Shown: positions 33,674 to 42,055, counted from the first letter of the stretch. The stretch: 64,000 nt of DNA from 2-12-FULL-60-19 sp041483675 (GCA_041483675.1 JBGPGE010000004.1:19109-83108); one strand, 5' to 3'. Notes: generated from the sequence alone by a model not told the origin. Numbers and translations: made by a program.

Positions 33674-34936
33674 CTATCCCTGTTTGGCACGATCAAGCCT
33701 AAACCGCGGGATTTTGCGAATCCGCAAAGTCGTCAGCATCGTGATCAGCAACACGATCGATCCGCCGAAAAAAGTCGCTTCGCGAGCGCCGATGAGCGGC
33801 ACCACGACTCCGGTCTCAACCTGGCCCAACGGATTGAGTCCCTGAGTTGCTATTTGGAAAATACCCATGACGCGGCCACGCATCACCTTGGGAGCGGTCC
33901 ATTGAAGTATCGTGCTCCGTGCCGCCGCCCAAATGGCATCCGCCGCGCCGACGCATGCAAGCAGTGTCAGTGACAGCGTGAATGAGTTTGATAGACCGAA
34001 AAGGGCGAAGCACAACCCGTAAACGATCGAGGAACCTAAAAGAATTCTCCCCTGATAAGGGCGTTGGCCAACGCTGATGAACAGACTCGAACCGACGACG
34101 GCGCCGATACCGCGCGCCGATTGGAGCATACCGAACCCGTGCGCTCCGACACGCAGGACATCGCTGGCGAAAATAGTCAGCATAGCGTTATCCATCCCAA
34201 ATACCGATGTCGTCGCTTCCATGGCGATAATGCCGAGAATGATTTCTTGTGAGCAAACGTAGTTTAGGCCGCTTTTAATATCGTCGCCGAAGCCGCTCTT
34301 CTTCGCCGGCGCCGGCGCCGAGGCGGGCGTGCGCATTAATAAAAGCGCGACGACGGTGCAAATATAGCTGGCCGCATTCGCGTAAAATACGCCATGCGTG
34401 CCAATGGCGCTTATGACTATGCCCGCCAGGGTTGGACCGATCAGCGCCGGGCCTTTCATCAAAACGGAATTGAGGGCAACGGCGTTCGGTAAAATCACTT
34501 CCGGAACCAGAGTAGGAAACAGCGCTTGGCGCGCCGGACCATCGCAGGAACCGACCGTCGCGCTAATAAACGTGACCGCATAGATTTGCCATAGCTGAAT
34601 GGTTTCGGAATGGTCGAGCACGCCGAGTAGGAGCGCCAGCAGTCCCAGAAGACACTGTGTCGTCAGCATGAGCTTCTTCCGATCATAGCGGTCGGCAATA
34701 GCCCCACTGATGACACCTAAGCCGATAGCCGGCACCGCACGAAAAAGACCGTTCATGCCCAGCTGAAACGGCGATCCGGTGATTCTATAGATGAGCCAGC
34801 TTAGCGCGGTAATCTGCATCCACGTGCCGATGTTGGAGAGAAAAAGACCTGTCCAGTAGAGCCGGAAGTCACGGTAATGTAAGGCCGCAAAGCGACCCGA
34901 AGGTCTCGGGTTAGGCCCGATGCGTTCGTTCCTCAT
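33674..34936 (-). CDS. MFS exporter, EntS/MFS_3 type (paralogue 2)
   Basis: 420 residues, twelve helices. It shares FAALHYRDFRL, YWTGLFLSNIGTWMQITALS and DRYDRKKLML with the 26008-27297 gene and is clearly its paralogue. The two lie about 6.4 kb apart in the same orientation, separated by the protease and efflux operon. The codon choice looks slightly less GC-rich than that of paralogue 1. Substrate unknown; siderophore or drug export is the family norm. Convergent with the ABC-2 operon. Confidence 0.9.
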   Translation of the reverse strand: MRNERIGPNPRPSGRFAALHYRDFRLYWTGLFLSNIGTWMQITALSWLIYRITGSPFQLGMNGLFRAVPAIGLGVISGAIADRYDRKKLMLTTQCLLGLLALLLGVLDHSETIQLWQIYAVTFISATVGSCDGPARQALFPTLVPEVILPNAVALNSVLMKGPALIGPTLAGIVISAIGTHGVFYANAASYICTVVALLLMRTPASAPAPAKKSGFGDDIKSGLNYVCSQEIILGIIAMEATTSVFGMDNAMLTIFASDVLRVGAHGFGMLQSARGIGAVVGSSLFISVGQRPYQGRILLGSSIVYGLCFALFGLSNSFTLSLTLLACVGAADAIWAAARSTILQWTAPKVMRGRVMGIFQIATQGLNPLGQVETGVVVPLIGAREATFFGGSIVLLITMLTTLRIRKIPRFRLDRAKQG

Positions 34937-35149
34937 TGGTGAGTGAACCCTCGCTACGAGATGGAGCTGTAAAACACTGCCCTGGGCGACGTGGTTTCCA
35001 ACGCCGTAATTTTTTTCTCTACGGTTGCTTCAAAATTCTTCTGCTATTCGGCGCGCCTAGTAGCGCCATAATGTGCCAGCTTATCGCTTTGGCGATCCAT
35101 GTGCCACTGCCGTCCTGACGCGAAAAACAAGGGCTGGGTGTGGTCACGT

Positions 35150-35173
35150 GGCAACAGCGCAAGCGCACTTGCC
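35150..35173 (+). promoter_or_regulatory. 24-bp dyad, probable activator (UAS) site
   Basis: The palindrome has the form GGCAA-N2-GCGC-N2-GCGC-N2-TTGCC, perfect in all 18 fixed positions. It lies 67-89 bases upstream of the -24 element of the sigma-54 promoter at 35239, the usual place for an enhancer-binding-protein dimer. The neighbouring NtrC-type regulator is the obvious candidate to bind it. Seen directly: the dyad and the spacing; the binder is inferred. Confidence 0.65.
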
Positions 35174-35238
35174 TCAGTTAGAAAATCCCGTGGGGCGCTG
35201 AGCAATCTGAGTTTAGTGAATTCAGCTCTTTTAACGGA

Positions 35239-35253
35239 TGGCACATCGCTTGC
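35239..35253 (+). promoter_or_regulatory. sigma-54 (-24/-12) promoter
   Basis: TGGCAC-ATCGC-TTGC matches the sigma-54 consensus with exactly ten bases between the invariant GG (35240-35241) and GC (35252-35253). Expected start of transcription is near 35265, about 35 bases before the ATG at 35300. Confidence 0.75.
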
Positions 35254-35299
35254 TTAATGCTTAAAACCAGAATGAAAAAGGAAAGGAGGTGACAAAATT

Positions 35300-35596
35300 A
35301 TGAAACGCACAAGAACACTTCTCACGGCATTGGTGTTCGCCGGCTCCTTGGCCGGCAGCGCGCTGGCTGCCGACGGAGTCTTGCTGAGAGACGAGGCCGG
35401 AGGGAATTACTGCCATCTGCAGTTTCCGGCGATCCGCGAGGACACCTTGACGTGGGCGACGCCGGTGCTCCAGGATTCGACGGGCGAGATCATCGACTTC
35501 TACGGCCGCTGCGATGAAAACCCGACGGGACCGGACCAGGTCGCGGCCCAGCGGCACGACGATATACGTCGCAGCATGCACGAGGACGAGGACTGA
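35300..35596 (+). CDS. small secreted protein, probable target of the adjacent two-component system
   Basis: 98 residues. The signal peptide MKRTRTLLTALVFAGSLAGS ends with an ALA-A cleavage site near residue 23, leaving a mature protein of about 75 residues. It has two cysteines (NYCHLQF and YGRCDEN), which could form a disulfide, and an acidic tail (MHEDED). No family is recognised. The ribosome site AAAGGAGGTGA is near perfect, so expression should be strong. A sigma-54 promoter and an upstream dyad precede it, and a strong hairpin follows it. It is a single-gene unit next to the NtrC-type regulator. Confidence 0.85.
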   Translation: MKRTRTLLTALVFAGSLAGSALAADGVLLRDEAGGNYCHLQFPAIREDTLTWATPVLQDSTGEIIDFYGRCDENPTGPDQVAAQRHDDIRRSMHEDED

Positions 35597-35612
35597 CCTT
35601 GCCCGACCGATG

Positions 35613-35647
35613 GTGAGCGAGGAGAGATTGCGTCTCTCCTCGCTCAC
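35613..35647 (+). terminator. strong hairpin after the secreted-protein gene
   Basis: GTGAGCGAGGAGAGA-ttgcg-TCTCTCCTCGCTCAC is a perfect 15-bp stem with a 5-base loop, 17 bases after the stop. A T-run is missing, but stem strength and position suit a terminator or 3' stabiliser. Confidence 0.65.
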
Positions 35648-35707
35648 GTCTTCAAGTTCTTCAACTAAGGACCGACAAAAAACTTCACCGTCATCGACAA
35701 CTAACAC
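35645..35707 (-). pseudogene. fragment of a response-regulator receiver domain
   Basis: The minus strand from GTG 35707 reads LVVDDGEVFCRSLVEELEDV. This matches the first 20 residues of the intact regulator upstream (ILIVDDDEVSCQLFAETLEE), with related codons. It then runs into the terminator hairpin and the antisense of the secreted gene. It is best read as the stump of a duplicated regulator. It has one Asp fewer in the acidic pocket. Confidence 0.5.
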
Positions 35708-35861
35708 TCGCCTTATCGCGTCACCTCGCCCGATTCATGAAGCCGAGAAGATGCCGAATCGTTCCGCGACGACGGGGCGGCGAATGTGCGGGTGATTTCG
35801 CTCGAAAATGAAATCGGGCGAGAAGGGTGAGGCGCGCCTGAACTGCTACCGCCGGCTTGCC

Positions 35862-37259
35862 TCAGCCATCTTTCAAAAACGGCTCGATCTTGTAGCGCGC
35901 AAGCATGCGGTAGAGAGAGCGCCGATCGACATTCAGCAGTCGCGCGGCTGCCGAGACGTTTCCTTGGGTTTGTTTGAGCACATGCATTACGTACCGTTTT
36001 TTTACTTCTTCCAAGCTTGGACTGTCCGGGAACGAAAATCGTCCGTTTTCCAATCGCGGCGACGGGAATCTTGATGCTCCCTGCTCCCGAACATCCTGAG
36101 GCAGGTCCTCCGGCAGCAAGACCGGCTGGTAGGATAGCGCCACGGCTTGCTCGATGGCGTGTTCAAGCTCCCGAATATTTCCCGGCCAGGAGTAGGAGCA
36201 TAACAGCGCCATGGCCTTGTCGGAAATCGTCGAGATCGGTTTGCTGTTTTCCTCGCTGTAATGTTTTAAAAAATGGCGCGCCAGAAGCGGGATGTCTTCT
36301 TTACGCTCCCGCAAGGGCGGCAGATGAATCGCAACGACCTTCAGCCGGTAATAAAGATCTTCGCGGAACTCACCGTGCTGTACGGCCTCGGCCAGATTGC
36401 GGTTGGTAGCGGCGACCACACGGACGTCGACTGGTACCCAGTCCTTGCCGCCGACCCGCCGTACTTCATGCTCCTGCAGGACGCGTAAAAGCCGCGCCTG
36501 CATGGTGGGGCTGATTCCGCCGATTTCATCGAGAAAGCAGGTCCCGCCTTGCGCTTCTTCGAAAACCCCTTTTTTGTCGGAAACCGCGCCCGTAAACGAG
36601 CCTCGCACATGGCCGAAGAGCTCGCTCTCCAGGATCGTCTCGGTCAGCGCGCCGCAGTCCACCGCGACAAACGGGCAGTTCGCCCGCGGGCTGTGCTCGT
36701 GGATCGCCCGGGCGATCATTTCCTTGCCCGTACCGCTTTCGCCGAGAATGAGCACGGTGCTTTTCGTCGGCGCGACGCGCGCCACGGTTTTATAGACGTC
36801 CAGCATCGCCGCAGTTTTGCCGATTATCTTACTGAGCTTTTGGGACGACGGCTCGTCGCCATCCGGGGCGCTCCGGTCGGCCCGGCGTTGGAGGACTCGC
36901 TGCGCCAAGGCTTTCGATACCGTGTTCTTCAGCTCGGCCAGGTTCATCGGCTTGGAGATGAAATCGAAAGCGCCCTCGTGGATCGCTTCCACCGCGGTTT
37001 CGATCGAACCAAATGCGGTCATCACGATCACCGGTAGTGAAGGATACTTTCCGTGTACGATTCTTGTGACTTCCAAGCCGCTGGTCCCGGGCATACGCAC
37101 GTCGATGAGCAGCAGTTCGTAGGAGTCTTCGGCCAAGCGCGATACGGCTTCGTCGCCGGAGAATACCTGTTTGACCCGGTAACCTTCTTCTTCCAAGGTT
37201 TCGGCGAACAGCTGACAACTTACTTCATCGTCATCGACGATCAATATACGCGCGCTCAT
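35862..37259 (-). CDS. sigma-54-dependent response regulator, NtrC family
   Basis: 465 residues. Receiver domain 1-120 with phosphorylatable D53 (LLLIDVRMPG), T81 and K103. AAA+ domain about 145-375: Walker A GESGTGKE (173-180), sigma-54 contact loop GSFTGA (220-225), Walker B CFLDEIG, and a conserved RLKVVAIHLPPLRERKEDI region. A Fis-type helix-turn-helix ends the protein (NVSAAARLLNVDRRSLYRML). The contact loop is GSFTGA instead of the usual GAFTGA. It activates sigma-54 promoters; the one at 35239 is the nearest. The kinase gene ends 4 bases upstream, so the two form an operon. Confidence 0.95.
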   Translation of the reverse strand: MSARILIVDDDEVSCQLFAETLEEEGYRVKQVFSGDEAVSRLAEDSYELLLIDVRMPGTSGLEVTRIVHGKYPSLPVIVMTAFGSIETAVEAIHEGAFDFISKPMNLAELKNTVSKALAQRVLQRRADRSAPDGDEPSSQKLSKIIGKTAAMLDVYKTVARVAPTKSTVLILGESGTGKEMIARAIHEHSPRANCPFVAVDCGALTETILESELFGHVRGSFTGAVSDKKGVFEEAQGGTCFLDEIGGISPTMQARLLRVLQEHEVRRVGGKDWVPVDVRVVAATNRNLAEAVQHGEFREDLYYRLKVVAIHLPPLRERKEDIPLLARHFLKHYSEENSKPISTISDKAMALLCSYSWPGNIRELEHAIEQAVALSYQPVLLPEDLPQDVREQGASRFPSPRLENGRFSFPDSPSLEEVKKRYVMHVLKQTQGNVSAAARLLNVDRRSLYRMLARYKIEPFLKDG

Positions 37260-37263
37260 CTCA

Positions 37264-38508
37264 TCAGTCCTCGGTAGCCGGCGATTCTTCCATTCCGACC
37301 TCGACTGGCAAGTAGACGCTTACGGTGGTTCCCTGCCCTACCCGACTTGAAATGCCGATCGTGCCGCCATGGGCTTTGACGATTTCTTGGCAAACAACCA
37401 GCCCCAAACCGGTTCCTTTCCCCGAAGGCTTGTTTGTGATGAACAAATCGAAGATCCGCGGCAGCATTTCAGCCGCGATCCCGGCGCCGGTATCCGCAAT
37501 TTCGATGGTAACTCCGTGACGGTTGTCGGTTTTAACCGTAGTTTCATAAGTCCGAATCTCTATCCTTCCGCCTCTCTCGCAGGCATCGGCGGCGTTATCC
37601 AACAAATTGATCAATACGCGCTGAATCGAGGTGCCCTCGCCGTAGAGCGTCGGGAGTGTGTCGCCCGGCTCGGTGATCACTCTCACTCCGCGGCGTTGAA
37701 AGACCGGCTGAAGCAATAGAACCGTGTCCCGGACGAGCGATTCTATTTGGATCTTATCTCGCGACGGAGATCCGCGCGTATGCGACAAATAGCGCTGTAT
37801 GAGTTCAACCATGCGGTGGACTTGGGTCTCGATGATCGATAATCGACGGCGGGCCGGTTCGGGCAACTGTTCTCGGGCGATAAGCTGTGTATAGCCCAAA
37901 ACGGAGTTGAGGGGCGTGCCTAGATCGTGAGCGATCATTGCGGACATCCGCCCAAGCGTGGCGAATTGTTCGACATGCCCGATTTCAAGTTGCAGCCTGA
38001 GCAGTTCTTCCTCGACTCTTTGGCGTTCTTTGATTTCTTCGCGCAGCGCATCGTTGGCCTGATTTAACTCCGCCGTCCGTTCGCGCACCCGGTTCTCCAA
38101 TTCGGCACGAGCTTGTCGCAAGCCCTCCTCTGCCCGCTTCCTGGCTGCGGTCAGGTAACTCGTCACGGATGCCACGGTCAAGAAAACGACCAGACGCAAA
38201 AAAGCGTGCCAATCTAGCTCTATCGAGTGAATAGGAGCGATGAAAAAATAGTCGAGGGTAAGGGCGGAAAGGATAGTAGCGGCAAAACCCGCGCCATACC
38301 CCCCGTACCAGGCACTTAACATCACGGCGACAAAAAACAGGGTAAAGTGGCTTGGATCGGCCTGCCGTGGAAGGAGGGCCGCCACGCCGAAGGCGGTCGC
38401 CACCGCGCCGGCGGCGACTACGTACCGTAAGACGATCGGTCGATCTTTAACCAGTATCTGCAGGTGACGGTAGCGAGGTCTTTGATCGCTTGTAGCTGAA
38501 AGGCGCAT
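37264..38508 (-). CDS. membrane sensor histidine kinase, partner of the NtrC-type regulator
   Basis: 414 residues. Residues 25-120 form about four helices with little periplasmic sequence, like the KdpD-type DUF4118 sensor region. A coiled coil follows (125-175). H194 sits in MIAHDLGTPLNSVLGY, an NtrB/ZraS-like H-box. The ATPase domain has NLLDNAADACERGG (N), ADTGAGI (G1) and GKGTGLGL (G2). With so little outside the membrane it probably senses a membrane or intramembrane signal. Likely role: control of the secreted protein at 35300 and perhaps others. Confidence 0.93.
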   Translation of the reverse strand: MRLSATSDQRPRYRHLQILVKDRPIVLRYVVAAGAVATAFGVAALLPRQADPSHFTLFFVAVMLSAWYGGYGAGFAATILSALTLDYFFIAPIHSIELDWHAFLRLVVFLTVASVTSYLTAARKRAEEGLRQARAELENRVRERTAELNQANDALREEIKERQRVEEELLRLQLEIGHVEQFATLGRMSAMIAHDLGTPLNSVLGYTQLIAREQLPEPARRRLSIIETQVHRMVELIQRYLSHTRGSPSRDKIQIESLVRDTVLLLQPVFQRRGVRVITEPGDTLPTLYGEGTSIQRVLINLLDNAADACERGGRIEIRTYETTVKTDNRHGVTIEIADTGAGIAAEMLPRIFDLFITNKPSGKGTGLGLVVCQEIVKAHGGTIGISSRVGQGTTVSVYLPVEVGMEESPATED

Positions 38509-38942
38509 CTGTATTCCGATTGCTGGACCGAGCGCAGGGCCGGCCGAAGTTATCGCGCCGCAACGCGCTTACCTAGGAAGCCGAACCGTCGTGCCACGTT
38601 ATGGTCCGGTGTGGCAGTCTTCATCGATTCAAAAATCATTCCAACGACGAGGGTGTGATGTTACTGCGGTAATCCGTATGTTCCACTATATCTCCATGCT
38701 TGCGGAACTGCAAAAACGCCCCACCAGGCGCGCATTTTTGTCTCACTGTGACAATTCTCATCGATCCGTATACGCGAAAGGCCCTTAGAGGGGGCCGGTT
38801 CCCGGTCTTTCTGGAGAAAGAGGAAAAGGCGGTATCAAAAGGGTAAGACAAAGTGCTGAGTGCCGAGTGCTGAGGACTGAGTTCGGGAGGTGAGGGGACT
38901 CAGCACTCATACCTCAGCACTCAGCACTAGAGAGCGCGCGAG
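38509..38942. other. intergenic gap, no gene seen
   Basis: 434 bases upstream of the kinase gene. A short hairpin GGCCC-ttaga-GGGGGCC lies near 38790. A TGGCACG box on the minus strand (38590-38596) has no matching TTGC at -12, so no sigma-54 promoter is called. The right end is filled by an AGTGCTGAG element. Confidence 0.5.
38852..38928 (+). repeat. AGTGCTGAG inverted-repeat element, copy 2
   Basis: The left arm AGTGCTGAGTGCCGAGTGCT plus GAGGACTGAG is answered by CTCAGCACTCATACCTCAGC plus ACTCAGCACT. It can form a long imperfect hairpin. Related to 31396-31476. It lies just after the broken binding-protein gene. Confidence 0.75.
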
Positions 38943-39943
38943 TTACTGCCACAGCTTCTGTATAAATCCCTCGCGCTCCATCTCCTGGAAAAATCGGTTG
39001 TCGATGAACTGCTCGGGCCGGGCGGCGGCCGCCTTGGGGTCTTTCTCGCCCAACTGATCGAGAACGGTCTTCATCGCTTCGGGCGACGGATAGGGGACCT
39101 TCGGGACGTAGCGCAGGATATAGAGGTCGTAGATCGCGTTCAGATATTCACGGTCGTCGTTTTTTAGATATTTCTTAAACACATCGACGCTGAAGGTGCG
39201 CTGGGTCTTCGCGTAGTGGACCCCTTCGACGAAGCCGCGAACGAATTTTCGGACGGTGTTTTCGCTTCGCTTGATGAACGAGCGGGTTGTAACGATCGCG
39301 GAAGTCGGGAAGTTGAGGCCCAGGGCGGACATGTCGACCAGCTCCCGCAAGTTGTCCTTCCGCGCCAGGAGAGTAAATTCGACGTTCAGCGTCGCCGCCT
39401 CCAGCGCGCCGTTCTTCAGACCCTGGAGCATCTCCGGCATCCCGCCCATCTGTATCACGGCGAAGTCCTTGCCGCGTTTGACCGGCCAGCTTCTCTCGCC
39501 GTAACCGAGCGCGAAGTCGGTCGCGGAGCCGAAACGGGTGATGCCTATCTTCTTTCCTTTGAGATCTTCCATCCGCTTGATCTCCGGACGGGCGACCAGA
39601 AAAAAGTGATGACGTTCATGGTGCTGGCGACCACAACGAGATCGCCGCCGGCCAGATCCGCGTTGACCACGGCGCCGCCGGTGAAGACCCCCATCGGCGC
39701 CTCGCCCGACTGCACGACCTGCGCCGCGCGTCCGCCGCCGCCGACGTAAAGCAGCTCGATGTCGAGCCCGTGCTTCCGAAAAATCCCCGCCTCGTGCGGT
39801 ATCCAGATCGAGCTCTGCGACCCGCCGACCGCGCTGTAGATAAAGCGCATTTGTTCCAAGGCGGGTTTGGCTTGAGCCCAAACGGGACTGTTCCCTGTCC
39901 ATAGAACGCCGCACAAGAGAACCGCAAGAAGTTTTGCTCGCAT
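38943..39943 (-). pseudogene. NMT1/TauA-type substrate-binding protein, single frameshift
   Basis: From ATG 39943 (AAGGAGAC ribosome site) the protein has a signal peptide MRAKLLAVLLCGVLWTGNSP ending near VWAQA, then FIYSAVGGSQSSIWIPHEAG and ASTMNVITFF. The frame then changes: LVARPEIKRMEDLKGKKIGI and the rest to LQKLWQ are read in another frame to 38943. The switch is at a run of six A (39600-39605); one more base would restore a normal 330-residue protein. Unlike the 12494 gene it has a Sec signal and no ABC partners nearby. Decay and sequencing error are both possible. Confidence 0.8.
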
Positions 39944-40007
39944 AAAGTCTCCTTGGGGAAGCACCGGGCTGGCTCCAGCTTCTCTATCAAGCGCGTTCAG
40001 TTGCCAA

Positions 40008-40217
40008 TCACCTGGAGCGGGCTTTACGCTTTGTCACTGGTGTTTTCTCGGCTCGTAGGGGAACGCGCTGCAAACCAAGCCGTTTAACCAAGGCTCTGGC
40101 TTTTGCACTAGGTCCAACGGGAAGATGCTCCAGCGATTTACCTTTTGTTGTTTGGTAGCTCTGCTTCCGTACGACGTGAATCCACTTTAGGGATTCGCTT
40201 TCCCATTTCTCACTCAT
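40008..40217 (-). CDS. small basic protein overlapping the PIN toxin gene, probable partner
   Basis: 69 residues: MSEKWESESLKWIHVVRKQS, then YQTTKGKSLEHLPVGPSAKA and a very basic end (KTPVTKRKARSR). Its ATG (40217) overlaps the restored stop of the PIN gene by 8 bases, a typical toxin-antitoxin arrangement with the toxin first. I do not recognise a defined antitoxin family; the basic tail could bind nucleic acid. A GGAGG site lies just upstream, within the toxin's end. Confidence 0.6.
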   Translation of the reverse strand: MSEKWESESLKWIHVVRKQSYQTTKGKSLEHLPVGPSAKARALVKRLGLQRVPLRAEKTPVTKRKARSR

Positions 40218-40670
40218 AAAGCACCTCCTCGGGAGAAACCAAGTCGATGAGCGGGTACCCCATCCGGATATTCACCGAATGCACCAGTCGTCTTCTACGC
40301 AAATTGACGAGGTGCTTGAATTCCACGAGACAAGCGCCTCCAGCCCGGCGACCGTTGCGATGGCAACATGCCTCGCATCATCACGCGAACCAGCCGGAAC
40401 AACGCGGGCGGCAAGGTACGCTTCTGCCAACGCTAAGGTCTCCTGCGATTCGGAAAGCACCAGCGGCCGGATCTCATCGACGACCCTGATAAGAGAAAAC
40501 TGCAAGCCTTCGGGAGCCCGTGCGATCTCGTCCAGTACAACGTCAGAGATGTATAAGGCGTCCCCGCGCATTTTTACACGCTCGAAGAAGAGCCGGCTTT
40601 TTTCCTTTCGGTCTGGGGGTTCTACATTAAACATAGCTCCCACGACCGAGGTATCAAGGTAGAGACGCAT
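40210..40670 (-). pseudogene. PIN-domain ribonuclease (VapC-like), frameshifted near the C-terminus
   Basis: From ATG 40670, MRLYLDTSVVGAMFNVEPPD carries the first catalytic Asp (D6); E48 and D97/D98 (SRDDARHVAIATVAGLEALV) supply the rest of the acidic site. After N117 (near 40320) the frame ends in SSTSSICVEDDWCIR. One base over, the sequence continues as WNFKHLVNLRRRRL to GYPLIDLVSPEEVLYE and stops at 40210, the normal PIN ending. So one T appears lost at GGAATTC. The truncated form keeps the acidic residues but lacks the last strand and helix. Confidence 0.78.
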
Positions 40671-40791
40671 CGCCTAACCGATATTATGCGAGATTGAGCG
40701 CCCTGGCAAATCCGGTGGTCCGCTATGATCTCCTCGGCTCTGGTCACTGCCACCGCCGGCGCCATCGGCCTGCTTTGGCTCGCGCGGTTCG

Positions 40792-41208
40792 TTAAGAGCT
40801 AGAAGCTCGCTTAGTCACGGATCGTATCTGAACTTCAAACGCGCCGGTAGCAAACTGTAAAATCCCTAGCGCTGCAAGCAGACGCCACACCGCGATCATC
40901 GGCAGGAACATCCAATATTTACGCCGTACCATCGACATCACACGGTCGTGCTCGCCTGGATCGGCGAGAAAGCGGGCCTCGCCTTCAAACGTCTCGCCGC
41001 CGATGGATAACCTGACGCGCGGCGTCTGCTTCACGTTCTTCACCCATTGGCGGTTCACGTTGCCGGTCGGGAGATAGAGCTTGTCGCCGTCGGCAATGAA
41101 CCAGATCGTGACGTCGTAGGGCCTGCCCGACTTGCGCCCGTAGTGCGTGAGTATTAAGGTTTGCTTGTTTGAGATTCGCTTCAGTCTTTCGGCTGCCGTC
41201 GATTCCAT
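40792..41208 (-). CDS. nitroreductase-family deazaflavin (F420/FMN)-dependent oxidoreductase, DUF385 type
   Basis: 138 residues. The split-barrel core shows LILTHYGRKSGRPYDVTIWF, GDKLYLPTGNVNRQWVKNV and VRLSIGGETFEGEARFL, typical of the Ddn/Rv1155-like family. A hydrophobic C-terminal extension (FLPMIAVWRLLAALGILQFA) follows. Such proteins reduce quinones or nitro compounds with F420 or FMN; the cofactor cannot be decided here. A fragment of a second copy of its 3' end is at 44360-44425. Confidence 0.8.
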   Translation of the reverse strand: MESTAAERLKRISNKQTLILTHYGRKSGRPYDVTIWFIADGDKLYLPTGNVNRQWVKNVKQTPRVRLSIGGETFEGEARFLADPGEHDRVMSMVRRKYWMFLPMIAVWRLLAALGILQFATGAFEVQIRSVTKRASSS

Positions 41209-41603
41209 CGGCGCATTTCCCCGTAGAGCACGACACTCGCCGGCCTGAAGTCGAGACTGTTAATTACATGACTACAACGCCGGAACTGCGAGTAGGCACC
41301 CGAGATCCCTCAGCTTCCGCCACCGGCCCAAATCCGTAGACGTTTCATACGCCTTGGCAAGTTCCCCGGAGCGGCTGCTCGGGGGTATGGGCCTAGAAAT
41401 AACTATTTAAAAAGTGTCTAATATTAAACAGACAATCTTTCCGGGTCCGGCTAGTCTGACAGGTAATTACCGGTTTGGCAGTCTCTGGATAGGACATGGG
41501 CGACCAATCATTTGCCAGAGGAGGAATGTCCACGACCCGCCTTGGATTGCCCCTGTGCCATGGCATATTGAAGGAAAACTAATTCCTAAACAAGGAGGAT
41601 ACC
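41209..41603. other. intergenic gap, no gene seen
   Basis: 395 bases between divergent genes. A stretch near 41400-41440 is AT-rich (AATAACTATTTAAAAAGTGT) against the GC-rich surroundings and may hold the promoter of the 41604 gene. No RNA gene or repeat was recognised. Confidence 0.4.
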
Positions 41604-41963
41604 ATGAAAGGCAGAGCGGTAGGTTTGGCTATCATTGCAGCCGCGTTTTTATCATTTGCTTCGGCCTGTCTGATCGCGGAAAGACCAGGCTACGGCCGCA
41701 CGGAATCGTACTATTACTATCCGGACCACGAAGTCTACTATTACCCGCGAGTTCAAAGGTATTACTGGCAGGAGCGTGGGGAGTGGAGAAATGGTCCTCA
41801 GCCGCCCTCGCGATTCGTTCTTAGAGAGCGCGAGAGAGTGAAAATCGATTTGGACCGTGAACCCCATACCGATCACGCGAGAATCAAACAATCTCACCCG
41901 CCGGGGCGCTATGAAGACCGGAAAGAGGACAGGAAAGAAGACCGAAGAGAGGATAGGAGATAA
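41604..41963 (+). CDS. small exported Tyr-rich protein with a charged repeat tail
   Basis: 119 residues with a strong AAGGAGG site. The signal MKGRAVGLAIIAAAFLSFAS ends at ASA-C; the Cys may be lipidated or simply follow a type I site. A Tyr-rich stretch (SYYYYPDHEVYYYPRVQRYY) is followed by WQERGEWRNG. The C-terminus is a repeat of EDRKEDRKEDRREDRR. No enzyme motif. It looks like a structural or stress-related envelope protein. It stands alone with its own AT-rich upstream region. Confidence 0.75.
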   Translation: MKGRAVGLAIIAAAFLSFASACLIAERPGYGRTESYYYYPDHEVYYYPRVQRYYWQERGEWRNGPQPPSRFVLRERERVKIDLDREPHTDHARIKQSHPPGRYEDRKEDRKEDRREDRR

Positions 41964-41969
41964 AGCAAG

Positions 41970-42055
41970 CCGACCAATCCCTTCAACTCCTCAAGGGGTA
42001 GCCCCAGCCGTTCGTTGAGCCGGGGCTGCATGGCGATCATCATCGGTTCGCGCAT
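41970..42055 (-). pseudogene. degenerate 3' fragment of a cbpM-like gene, copy 1
   Basis: The minus strand reads MREPMMIAMQPRLNERLGLP then LEELKG. The intact CbpM at 46101-46394 ends MREQMIAMQRRFGELLRLLG then KEMKR. It sits just upstream of the glucan phosphorylase gene. A second fragment follows that gene at 44245-44345. Confidence 0.5.

Noticed and set aside
35261..35644. Full-length 148-codon minus frame around the receiver fragment
   Set aside because: Only the first 20 codons look like a regulator; the rest is antisense to the secreted-protein gene.
38580..38600. Possible sigma-54 promoter before the kinase gene on the minus strand
   Set aside because: TGGCACG is present, but the -12 element reads TTCG rather than TTGC at the needed spacing.
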